NCBI GenBank assembly: GCA_965215825.1
Contig: CBDCEM010000003.1
Coordinates: 4,960,001 to 5,024,000, forward strand
Source of the DNA: JAWPMT01 sp965215825
GTDB taxonomy: Bacteria; Bacteroidota; Bacteroidia; Cytophagales; Cyclobacteriaceae
Reading direction: 5' to 3'
Length of the DNA stretch: 64,000 nucleotides
The position numbers were made by a program, and so were the translations under genes. Positions 35,162-43,227 of this stretch are shown one piece after another. The notes beneath the pieces are model-generated. The model saw only the letters and a list, made by a program, of their open reading frames with translations. It searched no databases and was not told the origin of the DNA. Each line of letters begins with the position of its first letter. Within the stretch, counting starts at the first letter, position 1.

Positions 35162-35317
35162 TCACCCACAATTATCCTTACATTCAGGTTCATCCGGATC
35201 ACCCGTATTGGTCGTTATGATGTCAGCTGGAACTATATCCGCACCGTCATCAATACAACTTGAAAGGGATACCAGAATAAATGCTACCATTGAAATACGC
35301 ACAAGAAACTTTCTCAT
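35162..35317 (-). CDS. Small lipoprotein (51 residues) upstream of the TPR kinase
   Basis: An ATG at 35317 opens a 51-codon frame ending in TGA at 35162-35164. The product starts MRKFLVRISMVAFILVSLSS followed by Cys, a textbook lipoprotein signal peptide with lipobox LSSC. A short acidic mature part comes next (CIDDGADIVPAD, then TGDPDEPECKDNCG). The mature peptide is only about 31 residues, with three Cys counting the lipidated one. A terminator follows 11 bases after the stop. It sits just upstream of the TPR histidine-kinase gene on the same strand. A small exported lipoprotein next to a kinase with periplasmic TPRs could be a ligand or accessory subunit, but no function is known. The gene is easy to overlook because of its size. 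Confidence 0.75.
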   Translation of the reverse strand: MRKFLVRISMVAFILVSLSSCIDDGADIVPADIITTNTGDPDEPECKDNCG

Positions 35318-35838
35318 TTATCAGAGGGTTTTCTGTGCTTCGCGCTATCGGGCACGGTCTCCCTTTCTCTTTATCATCGTACCCTGATAAAGAAGGAGGC
35401 GATACATACGAAGCTATTTCGATAGGAAGAGTCAATCGTTTAAATAGTACTTTCCTGAGGTGAAGAGAGCATCCGATCGCGTATAACCGGAGAGAATCAG
35501 CTTCTGATCCGTAACCTCTATCAGTGTTCATGTCAGGAGTTCTAATTAGTTTCATCATTCTTCTTTTCTATTCCCAGCCCTCCGGATGAGCTGAGCTTGA
35601 TGCAATTGTAAATAGCCAATGTACTTGTGTGGATTTCGATCGACTTACATTGGCAGAAAAAATATTGTCGAAATTTAACTATCTGATTATCAGTCCTCTG
35701 AGTAGCTTATTTCGGTCACTACCGTAAGGCAATGTGGTTATTCTTCGACTTTTTAATCACATAGATAACGGCGCATACCTCCACGGTACAAATACAGCAA
35801 GTCACGAAATAAATGGTAGAAGTCACGGAATAAAATTG
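35318..35838. other. Intergenic region with one strong inverted repeat
   Basis: This 520-base stretch separates the minus-strand lipoprotein gene from the plus-strand HTH/TPR gene. It holds a perfect 8-base inverted repeat CTTTATCA/TGATAAAG (35369-35376 and 35385-35392, loop TCGTACCC), which extends imperfectly outward through CTCC/GGAGG. No T-run follows, so it is unlikely to be a terminator. Weak open frames exist on both strands, but none has a convincing start or composition. Promoters for both flanking genes should lie here; none is clear. Confidence 0.5.
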
Positions 35839-37467
35839 ATGGCGTTAGAAGATCTCTACAACTTCATTCCTTCCTTTCGGAAGTTCCGATCAAATAAGAA
35901 TCTGAATATAATGCTGGTAAACGACGAGTTATATTTCCAAACCTTTTGCAAGCTATTCGACGCAGTAGTTGAAATGGGGGGATTGGAGGTTGCCGTCGAA
36001 AACTTACAAAAGAATCACTTCTTCTTGCTTAGTCGCAAAATCAACAGGAGGACATGCGATAACTTTGGTATTCAACCAGCAACTCTCCGTGATTATCGTT
36101 ACATCTATAGAAAGGAGAAGCGGTTTTCCGTCCGGCAAAATCGTCTGGACTTAATGTGCGAGTTTCTTGGATATAATGGATGGAACGAGTTTCGAAATAC
36201 ACATTTCAATGTAAACCATACAAAACAGAACAAAAATCAGGTTGTACGGCTCCTTGTTCTTCCTGACAAGAGATATGGAGAAGTTGGAAAATTTGAAGGG
36301 CAGATATCAGAATTGATCTTCAATAGATACGAAGAACTCAAAGCTGAGCTTGAAATCGATAACCTGGAGTTGGTGTATGAGGAATCTCTGAAGGAAACAC
36401 CCACTGGTATAAACAGGATCAAGGATCTAGGATCCACACATCAAGCTGATCTCGTGATATGGCCTGAGTATCATCATGGGAAAAAACCAACGATGCGGGT
36501 TCGGTTTCTTCAGGCCTCTCCAAATCAATCACCTTCCACTTATTATAAATCAAAGTATCAAAAAGTCAGTAGGCTCACAGATATCCATGAGGGAATGTTC
36601 TTAACTGAGACTGATATCTTGCTTTTTTCTTTGTTAGGGATTGCCGCTTTTCATAACGGAGAAACAACCAGAGCTATAATACACTTTGAACACGTTCTTA
36701 CACTGGATCCTCGGCATATCGAAGCGCTATACAATTTAGGACTGCTTTATAAAGAGACTGATCATCTAAGCGAGTCAGCGACATATTTTCAAAAAGTACT
36801 GGAACAGGATCATATTGATAGTGAATTAATTGAAGGAGCTAAAACCCATCTATCTCACCTACTTGAATCGAAACGTGCAACAAGTGATACAATCACGTTA
36901 CCGTCAGAAAAATGTAGCCCACAGGCCAATCCATTTCTCATCACTTCTGAAAAAGAAGATACTTCGTTTAGTGATGAAAAATCAAAACTTCCTGACCTGG
37001 ACATATCACTTGGAGAAAAACAACTCGCAAATGGTTTTGTGAAGCATCAAACAACCTCCCCTGACTATCTCTTTGTTTTAAAAGGAGACAATAGTGTACT
37101 GATGACCAAAAACCTGGAACCTCTTTTAAGAAGTAAGCTTATTCATGAAGACGAATCGATCATGTTTCTTACTTCTCACACTGACCTGGCATTGCTGTCG
37201 GTAAATAACTTTAACACCTACCATGTTCGAACTTCTAGAAAAGAAGTGCCAATAAAAGAAGTACTTATCACAATTGATCAGTCTCCAGAAGCAAAAAAGG
37301 GTAATATTGACCCATGTAAGAAATCATCTCCCCTATTACTTCTAAGCATCAAGGGTACCAAAACTGAAAAGACTCTCCCACGCAATGATTGGAAGTCAAT
37401 CATATTTTCAGAAAGCTGCCAGAATGCATTTTCGCTCGAAAGGCTGCGAATTACAGTTCCCTCATAA
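35839..37467 (+). CDS. HTH-like / alpha-beta domain / TPR protein of unknown function
   Basis: The start is uncertain. ATG 35839 (MALEDLYNF) is used; GTG 35734 and ATG 35911 are alternatives. In the 542-residue form, residues 78-119 (FGIQPATLRDYRYIYRKEKR through the FLGYNGWNEFR segment) resemble the small helix-turn-helix-like unit common at the N-terminus of Bacteroidota regulators. Residues about 135-225 form an alpha/beta domain (VVRLLVLPDKRYGE, then HQADLVIWPEYHHG), like the nucleotide- or TolB-type domains paired with TPRs in this phylum. Two TPRs follow near 285-340 (AIIHFEHVLTLDPRHIEALY, LGLLYKETDHLSESATYFQK). The C-terminal 170 residues are unlike anything I know. No membrane segment is seen, so it is cytoplasmic. 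A regulatory role is a guess. Confidence 0.78.
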   Translation: MALEDLYNFIPSFRKFRSNKNLNIMLVNDELYFQTFCKLFDAVVEMGGLEVAVENLQKNHFFLLSRKINRRTCDNFGIQPATLRDYRYIYRKEKRFSVRQNRLDLMCEFLGYNGWNEFRNTHFNVNHTKQNKNQVVRLLVLPDKRYGEVGKFEGQISELIFNRYEELKAELEIDNLELVYEESLKETPTGINRIKDLGSTHQADLVIWPEYHHGKKPTMRVRFLQASPNQSPSTYYKSKYQKVSRLTDIHEGMFLTETDILLFSLLGIAAFHNGETTRAIIHFEHVLTLDPRHIEALYNLGLLYKETDHLSESATYFQKVLEQDHIDSELIEGAKTHLSHLLESKRATSDTITLPSEKCSPQANPFLITSEKEDTSFSDEKSKLPDLDISLGEKQLANGFVKHQTTSPDYLFVLKGDNSVLMTKNLEPLLRSKLIHEDESIMFLTSHTDLALLSVNNFNTYHVRTSRKEVPIKEVLITIDQSPEAKKGNIDPCKKSSPLLLLSIKGTKTEKTLPRNDWKSIIFSESCQNAFSLERLRITVPS

Positions 37468-37516
37468 CACTACCTTGTATTCGTCCTTTTCAGTTGATTG
37501 CAGTTATCTTCGCAAA

Positions 37517-38764
37517 ATGACGGAATCCGCAATCCTCTATTTGTTACTGGCCATTGTCGTGATTGATTTTATACTCGAAAGAGTACTGGGATACCTCAAT
37601 GACAAAAGCTCAAAAGCTCCGATTCCAAGTGAATTGGACGGGGTGTATGACCAGGCTCAATACGAGAAATCTCAGGAATACCAGAGTGTAACAGGCAGGT
37701 TTGGAAATTTCACGGCCACTTTTTCTTTTATTCTTACATTGAGTGCATTGTATTTTGGTTGGTTTGGTTGGCTTGATGAAGTGGTAAGAGGTTTTAGTCC
37801 TTTTGACCTTCTGTCAACATTAATTTTTTTTAGTATCATTTTTATCGCCTCTGACCTAGTTGCTATTCCTTTCTCCCTTTACGGCACTTTCGTTATTGAG
37901 GAGCGATTTGGATTCAATAAAACCACAGTAAAAACCTTCATTCTAGACAAGATCAAAGGGTATGTCTTAAGCATTGTGGTGGGAGGCTTGTTATTGGCGG
38001 CTTTATTAGCTCTGGTTGCTGTGATGGGCAAAAATTTCTGGGTCTATTTCTGGACAATTCTTACGGTTTTTGTCCTATTTCTTAACGTCTTTTACACTTC
38101 ATGGATTTTACCCCTTTTCAATAAGCTTAATCCCATGGAAGATGGTGAATTGAAGTCATCCATCGAGGATTTCAGTAAAAAAGTCGGATTTCCACTTTCG
38201 AATATTTTCGTAATGGATGGTTCAAAACGATCAAGCAAAGGCAATGCCTTCTTTTCAGGGCTTGGTAAAAGGAAGAAAGTCGTACTTTTTGATACGCTAA
38301 TTGAAAAACATACCACAGCAGAACTAACAGCAGTCTTTGCCCATGAAGTTGGGCACTACAAAAAGAAGCATATCATTTTGTCTACCGTTCTATCCATTGC
38401 TCAAATGGGAATCATGCTCTTCCTATTGTCAAGGATGATCTTCACAAGTGAAGTAAGCTATGCCATGGGCGGAGAAGTATCGACTATTCACCTGAACATG
38501 CTTGCTTTCGTTATCCTTTACAGCCCCCTTTCGCGCATACTGGGAATTTTCATGAATGTATTGAGTCGGAAGAATGAATATGAAGCGGACGAATATGCGG
38601 TTCGGAACTACGGTGAAGCTCCTTTGATCGAAGGGTTGAAAAAGATGAGTAGTGATCATCTTTCGAATTTAACTCCTCATCCGGCTTTTGTGTTTGTGAA
38701 CTATTCGCACCCTCCATTGCTACAACGTGTATTAGCTATGAAGGCGGTGAAGGAAAGAACCTGA
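37517..38764 (+). CDS. M48-family metallopeptidase (CAAX protease Ste24-like)
   Basis: The ATG at 37517 (MTESAILYLLLAIVVIDFIL) is preferred. The frame extends upstream to 37385, but that part overlaps the preceding gene and has no family character. The 415-residue membrane protein has about six spans and the zinc motif FAHEVGHYKKKH near residues 273-284. The third ligand is in NEYEADEYAVRNYG near 353-366, and the length matches Ste24 enzymes. In eukaryotes these cut prenylated proteins; in bacteria they are thought to act in membrane-protein quality control. It follows the HTH/TPR gene by 49 bases and is convergent with gpsA, 5 bases away. Confidence 0.95.
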   Translation: MTESAILYLLLAIVVIDFILERVLGYLNDKSSKAPIPSELDGVYDQAQYEKSQEYQSVTGRFGNFTATFSFILTLSALYFGWFGWLDEVVRGFSPFDLLSTLIFFSIIFIASDLVAIPFSLYGTFVIEERFGFNKTTVKTFILDKIKGYVLSIVVGGLLLAALLALVAVMGKNFWVYFWTILTVFVLFLNVFYTSWILPLFNKLNPMEDGELKSSIEDFSKKVGFPLSNIFVMDGSKRSSKGNAFFSGLGKRKKVVLFDTLIEKHTTAELTAVFAHEVGHYKKKHIILSTVLSIAQMGIMLFLLSRMIFTSEVSYAMGGEVSTIHLNMLAFVILYSPLSRILGIFMNVLSRKNEYEADEYAVRNYGEAPLIEGLKKMSSDHLSNLTPHPAFVFVNYSHPPLLQRVLAMKAVKERT

Positions 38765-38769
38765 AGTTC

Positions 38770-39819
38770 TCAATCTAAGAAATCAATCTCTGCTCGAAAA
38801 GGGAATTTCATGAGGTAAGTATGCGCCTCTTCTACGGTGATTTGACGATGAATGACGCGATAGAGTGTCTCCGTAATGGGAACGCGGATACCGAATGAGT
38901 TCGCTAGATCTCTTATGATATTGATGGTCTTGACACCTTCAGCCACTTCTTCCATCTCCTCTAAAATGACTTCAATTTCCTTTCCTTCAGCCAATTTTCG
39001 TCCCACGGTAAAGTTTCTACTCAGGCTACTGGAACATGTAGCCATCAGATCCCCCACTCCTGCCAGACCCAAAAATGCTTGAGCGTTTCCACCCATGGCC
39101 TTACCTATATGTACCATTTCTACAAGGCCCCGACTAATGAACAAAGCTTTGGCATTTTCTCCAAGTCCAAGCCCCATCACAGAGCCTGCACCTAAGGCAA
39201 TAATATTTTTAAGAATTCCACACAATTCTATTCCAAGCAAATCACTGCTCCCATAGATCAGGAATCGGTCATTCTTAAGAAGCTTCTGGCCGATTTGCAC
39301 AACTTCATCAAACTGACTGGCCACTACTGTAGCAGCAGGTTTTCCCTGAGATATTTCGGAAGCCAAATTCGGTCCTGCCAGACATCCGACGCGAACAACT
39401 GAACTTTCTTGTTGAATGACTTCACTCATGGTGTGAACATCGTCACGACCCACCAGATCATCTGAAGACGTTGGCTTGCGACTCAGGTCAAACCCCTTGG
39501 TGCCATGAATCAGAATGTGATAGGGTCTTAAATACGGCGAAAGTGTACTCATCATTTCCCGAAAGCTCGCCGATGGAACAACCGGAAATATCACATCACA
39601 TGTCTCTCCGATTCTTGCAATATCATGTATCACCTCTACATTTGAATGAAGTGGTTGTCCAGCACTTTCACGAGAAGCCTGCAGCATTGCAGCTTTTTCT
39701 TTTGTACGTGCATGAAGCAGTACTTTATCACTTTTTTCAGCAAGAATATTTGCCACTGCAGACCCGAAACTACCGGCCCCGATTACTCCGATATGCTTAG
39801 ATGTGTTTTTCAAGTCCAT
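38770..39819 (-). CDS. gpsA: Glycerol-3-phosphate dehydrogenase [NAD(P)+]
   Basis: The ATG at 39819 (MDLKNTSKHIGVIGAGSFGS) is chosen over an in-frame TTG at 39828. The 349-residue enzyme has the Rossmann motif GVIGAGSFGSAVA at residues 10-22. ILIHGTKGFD and GCLAGPNLASEISQGKPAA follow, with catalytic Lys in LCGILKNIIALGAGSVMGLG and the family segment LAGVGDLMATCSSSLSRNF near 255-275. It reduces dihydroxyacetone phosphate to sn-glycerol 3-phosphate, the backbone of phospholipids. The start overlaps the end of the upstream acyltransferase gene by 23 bases, so the enzyme that makes glycerol 3-phosphate and a likely user of it are translationally coupled. Confidence 0.97.
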   Translation of the reverse strand: MDLKNTSKHIGVIGAGSFGSAVANILAEKSDKVLLHARTKEKAAMLQASRESAGQPLHSNVEVIHDIARIGETCDVIFPVVPSASFREMMSTLSPYLRPYHILIHGTKGFDLSRKPTSSDDLVGRDDVHTMSEVIQQESSVVRVGCLAGPNLASEISQGKPAATVVASQFDEVVQIGQKLLKNDRFLIYGSSDLLGIELCGILKNIIALGAGSVMGLGLGENAKALFISRGLVEMVHIGKAMGGNAQAFLGLAGVGDLMATCSSSLSRNFTVGRKLAEGKEIEVILEEMEEVAEGVKTINIIRDLANSFGIRVPITETLYRVIHRQITVEEAHTYLMKFPFRAEIDFLD

Positions 39820-41461
39820 ATCCTTCAAGGCGATTGTGATAGTAATATAAGGTATTTGGATCCTGAACTATGATCTTATCCTTGCGATGTATCACAGGTC
39901 GGCGCGCATGGTACATCCCCACATTTTTCAACCCATCTTTTATGGCAGCATCCGCTTTATTTCTAAGGTGCTCCGTGGTACCCACCTCACCTTTTTGCTC
40001 CTGTTTAAGAATCTCCTTTCTTAGCTTTTTGAAAGTCGTCTTGAATTCCTCATAGTCCAGCTCCAGGTCATCATCTGATAACCTCAGCACATGATACAGG
40101 TCGAGTTTAGGGTTTTTTCTTTCAAGCATTTTGAAGCTGGTATATGCCACAAGATGACTGGCAAAAACTTTATTGTATACGTGGAATTCTTCAACAATTC
40201 GTTTCGCAAGAATACGTACATAAGTTTGCTCTCGTTGTTTATCAACCGTTACCTTACCATCGCTCACAAAGTAATCTCGTGGGTAAATAGGATTCCCATT
40301 TTTATCAAAACTGTTGCCTTCATCATCTACGTAATTCCCAAGAATATCCATCCCCCGCCCAAGGCTTACAGAGATGTTCGAACCCTTGGTGAAAAACTTG
40401 AAAAGGAAGCTTGCAATCTTGTAACTGGTCGAGAACTCATCATTCTCTTCGTAGTATCGTTCCTGTCCTGTACGTTTCAAGTGTTCACGAATAAGCGCCG
40501 GAGCTTCGAGTGTGAACTGATAATTGATGACCGTAGGAACAATAAATATCTTACTTTCGGCACCGTCGTTCTGTTGATAAAGCATACGCTGCGCCTCGAT
40601 AGAGGTGCCCAGGAGTCCCAATTTCAACGCTTTCTCGATGTGGCCTGAACGAGAACGAGTTCCTCCGGGGAAAAACAAACTATGACAACCTCTCTTAATT
40701 GCCAGAGTAGAATAAGCACGTAAAGTTTCAAGGTAAACTGGGTTCTTCTTGCGGCGATCAACCTTATAAGCCCCCAGGCTATTCATGAAATATGCCAGGA
40801 TTTTAATGTTGAATAGATTGAGTCCTGCTCCGTATATGAATGCCGGAAGCCCCAGAAACTGGATTACCCAGCCGATTAAAATTGAATCCAGGTTACTGAA
40901 ATGCGTAGGCACCATGACCACTGTACCTTTCTGTGCCAGCTGTCGTATGTGCTCTGGCTCTCCTTCAATACTGATTTTGTCATCCAGATCGAGTTGTCGA
41001 CTAAAAAGAGATAAAAATCCTTTTACCCGTGCTGCATTGAGTAGTCTTGCAAACCCGAAGGTCACAAATGTTTTTGCAAACTTGTAATAAGATTTCCTGA
41101 AATTACCAGCAATCTCATTGCTATACCTGTTGATGATATCTCGCAGGATCTTTTTCTCAAAGTCCGAAGAATTGTCTAATCCTTCACTTTCCAATAACCG
41201 CTGCTGAATTCCAGCCCAGAATTCCTTTTCATCTTTAGGATCTACCCGCCATGGATTGGCCTTCATTCGAAGTTTCTCCCGATAAACGGTAGTCTCCAAT
41301 TCCTCCCTAAGGGATTTTCCTTTTCTGACTTCCAGAAAATTATCGAAAGATTCATCGATCACTTCTCGAATGAACTCATCCCGGTTCTTAGAAAGTTGGT
41401 ATATCGGCCACTCCTTTGTTTTAGAAATGATCTCGGAGTATCTAACCTTGTTTTTTCGCAT
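39797..41461 (-). CDS. PlsB-like glycerol-3-phosphate/lysophosphatidate acyltransferase
   Basis: This 554-residue protein has the PlsB/PlsC catalytic core in its middle. Block I is PTHFSNLDS (H-x4-D) near residue 187, block II LGAYKVDRRKKN near 240, and block III LFFPGGTRSRSG near 270. FIVPTVINYQ follows. Block III has Gly where most family members have Glu (FPEG), an oddity to check. It is longer than PlsC (about 250) and shorter than E. coli PlsB (about 800), with N-terminal and C-terminal helical extensions. Coupling with gpsA supports acylation of glycerol 3-phosphate, the first step of phospholipid synthesis, but a lysophosphatidate substrate is possible. An exact -7 promoter element lies 30 bases upstream. 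Confidence 0.9.
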   Translation of the reverse strand: MRKNKVRYSEIISKTKEWPIYQLSKNRDEFIREVIDESFDNFLEVRKGKSLREELETTVYREKLRMKANPWRVDPKDEKEFWAGIQQRLLESEGLDNSSDFEKKILRDIINRYSNEIAGNFRKSYYKFAKTFVTFGFARLLNAARVKGFLSLFSRQLDLDDKISIEGEPEHIRQLAQKGTVVMVPTHFSNLDSILIGWVIQFLGLPAFIYGAGLNLFNIKILAYFMNSLGAYKVDRRKKNPVYLETLRAYSTLAIKRGCHSLFFPGGTRSRSGHIEKALKLGLLGTSIEAQRMLYQQNDGAESKIFIVPTVINYQFTLEAPALIREHLKRTGQERYYEENDEFSTSYKIASFLFKFFTKGSNISVSLGRGMDILGNYVDDEGNSFDKNGNPIYPRDYFVSDGKVTVDKQREQTYVRILAKRIVEEFHVYNKVFASHLVAYTSFKMLERKNPKLDLYHVLRLSDDDLELDYEEFKTTFKKLRKEILKQEQKGEVGTTEHLRNKADAAIKDGLKNVGMYHARRPVIHRKDKIIVQDPNTLYYYHNRLEGYGLEKHI

Positions 41462-41490
41462 TAAAGGGGCTTTGCAGTGAGCTGCGGGTG

Positions 41491-41498
41491 CAAATATA
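41491..41498 (-). promoter_or_regulatory. -7 promoter element TATATTTG for the acyltransferase/gpsA operon
   Basis: CAAATATA on the plus strand is TATATTTG on the minus strand, an exact TAnnTTTG match 30 bases before the ATG at 41461. The 243 bases to the divergent polyprenyl synthase gene hold nothing else clear. A one-mismatch element TAATATTG (41687-41694) precedes the latter. Confidence 0.6.
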
Positions 41499-41704
41499 GA
41501 ATAATCGAAAATAGATGCCAGACTTGATTAAAAAGAGCTTCTACTATCAATTTTTATTCAAAATTCACCTACAACAACTTGGGTATTTGCCACTATTTTG
41601 ATGAAATACTCCTAAAAAGTGTGAAACACTGTGGACATCTCTCATGTTTTACCTTAAAGGCTTGAGGCAATGGTGAATATCTGTATTAATATTGTGCGCA
41701 AATA

Positions 41705-42679
41705 ATGGCTCATACGCTCAAGGATATTCAGGCTCCCGTGGCCTCAGAAATGGTCGCTTTCGAGAAGAAATTCCGGGAGTCGATGAAAACGAATGTCGTC
41801 TTACTTGATAAAATTATGAGCTACATCGTAAAACGGAAAGGAAAGCAGATGCGTCCTTTATTCGTTTTTCTTAGCGCGGGAGTTTCTGGCGACATCACTA
41901 ATACGACGTACAATGGAGCAGCGATGATCGAACTGCTGCATACCGCTACGCTGGTTCACGATGATGTTGTAGACGATTCGCACTACAGGAGGGGTTTTTT
42001 TTCGATCAATGCTTTATGGAAAAATAAAATTGCCGTTCTTGTAGGAGATTTCCTTTTCTCAAAAGGTTTTCTGGTCTCCCTGGAAAATAACGACTTTGAC
42101 TTGTTGAAGATCATCTCTCAGACCATTAAGGAAATGAGCGAAGGTGAATTGCTTCAGATGGAAAAAGCCCGGAAGTTAGATATCACGGAAGAAGTATACT
42201 ACGATGTAATTCGCCAAAAGACAGCCAGTTTAATCGCTGCCTGCTGCGCAATTGGTGCCTCTTCCTCCAAAACAGATGCAGATGTAATCTCCAGAATGCG
42301 TGAATTTGGGCTGAATGTAGGTATGGCCTTTCAGATCAAAGATGACCTATTCGATTATGGGACTTTCGAAATCGGGAAACCAACTGGGATCGATATCAAA
42401 GAGAAGAAAATGACCTTGCCATTGATCCACGCCCTCAAACAAGTTGGGAAAACGGAAAGAAAACGAGTGATCAATAAAATGAAGAAAAGTGCCAAACAGC
42501 CCAAGTTTGTGACCGAAGTAATTGATTTCGTGAAAGCGCATGAGGGATTGGAATACGCCATAAAAGCCATGGACCGCTATCATCAAAAAGCACTGGAGAT
42601 TCTGGATACTTTCCCGGAAACGCCGTACCGTCAAAGCCTTCAAAAATTAGTTCAATTCACTATTGAACGTACGAAATAA
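41705..42679 (+). CDS. Polyprenyl diphosphate synthase (IspB-like, all-trans)
   Basis: This 324-residue enzyme has KRKGKQMRPLFVFLSAG, the first Asp-rich motif in LVHDDVVDDSHYRRG near residues 84-98, and a GDFLFSKGF segment. The second Asp-rich motif is AFQIKDDLFDYG near 208-219, followed by GIDIKEKKMTLPLIHAL. It lengthens farnesyl diphosphate with isopentenyl diphosphate, giving the side chain of menaquinone, the quinone expected in Bacteroidota. Chain length cannot be read with confidence. The FKBP gene follows after 30 bases and may be co-transcribed. Confidence 0.95.
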   Translation: MAHTLKDIQAPVASEMVAFEKKFRESMKTNVVLLDKIMSYIVKRKGKQMRPLFVFLSAGVSGDITNTTYNGAAMIELLHTATLVHDDVVDDSHYRRGFFSINALWKNKIAVLVGDFLFSKGFLVSLENNDFDLLKIISQTIKEMSEGELLQMEKARKLDITEEVYYDVIRQKTASLIAACCAIGASSSKTDADVISRMREFGLNVGMAFQIKDDLFDYGTFEIGKPTGIDIKEKKMTLPLIHALKQVGKTERKRVINKMKKSAKQPKFVTEVIDFVKAHEGLEYAIKAMDRYHQKALEILDTFPETPYRQSLQKLVQFTIERTK

Positions 42680-42709
42680 TTTAAAATTTAAGCTTTAAAC
42701 TTAACTAAA

Positions 42710-43141
42710 ATGCCCACCGCAAAGACAAACGATACCGTCCGAGTCCACTATACCGGGAAACTCACTGATGGCGAACAATTCGATAGCTCCGTAGGACGAG
42801 AACCTCTGGAATTTACCATTGGGGCAGGTCAAATGATTGCTGGTTTTGACGCGGCTGTCAATGGCATGGAATTAAACGAAAAGAAAACCGTTACCCTGCC
42901 TGCTGATCAGGCATACGGAGAAAGGGATGAAAAAGCCATGCACCGAGCAGGGATTAATCAGTTTCCACCTGAAATGAAGCCAGAAGTAGGCATGAAAATT
43001 ATGATCAGCATGGAAAATGGACAGCAAGTACCGGCAACTATTATCGAGATAGATGAAAGTAGCGTGCTACTGGATGCCAATCATGAATTAGCTGGAAAAG
43101 AGCTCGTTTTCGAAATAGAACTGGTCGAAATCGTATCGTAG
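42710..43141 (+). CDS. FKBP-type peptidyl-prolyl isomerase, SlyD-like
   Basis: This 143-residue cytoplasmic protein has the split FKBP domain of SlyD: VRVHYTGKLTDGEQFDSS at the start, EFTIGAGQMIAGFDAAVNGM, then AYGERDEKAMH. The inserted chaperone flap lies at about residues 75-125 (INQFPPEMKPEVGMKI, ANHELAGKELVFEIELVEI). It lacks the long His-rich tail of E. coli SlyD. It catalyses proline isomerisation and holds unfolded chains. It follows the polyprenyl synthase gene by 30 bases on the same strand. Confidence 0.95.
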   Translation: MPTAKTNDTVRVHYTGKLTDGEQFDSSVGREPLEFTIGAGQMIAGFDAAVNGMELNEKKTVTLPADQAYGERDEKAMHRAGINQFPPEMKPEVGMKIMISMENGQQVPATIIEIDESSVLLDANHELAGKELVFEIELVEIVS

Positions 43142-43198
43142 GGCGGCGTTCTTAGCTCCCTCAGACGGCATCGTAAAGCTGACGACATTTTTTTGTGG

Positions 43199-43206
43199 TA
43201 TCTTTG
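43199..43206 (+). promoter_or_regulatory. -7 promoter element TATCTTTG for the desaturase gene
   Basis: TATCTTTG is an exact TAnnTTTG match 22 bases before the ATG at 43228. It overlaps an alternative upstream TG-type start at 43195, which argues for translation from 43228. Confidence 0.6.
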
Positions 43207-43227
43207 CAATGGATTAACCAACCAAAA

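Noticed and set aside
35250..35558. 102-codon minus-strand frame starting MMKLIRTPDM
   Set aside because: It overlaps the small lipoprotein gene in another frame, has low-complexity Ser/Pro/Arg content and no recognisable domain or signal.
40091..40648. 185-codon frame antisense to the PlsB-like gene
   Set aside because: Shadow of a well-supported coding region on the other strand.
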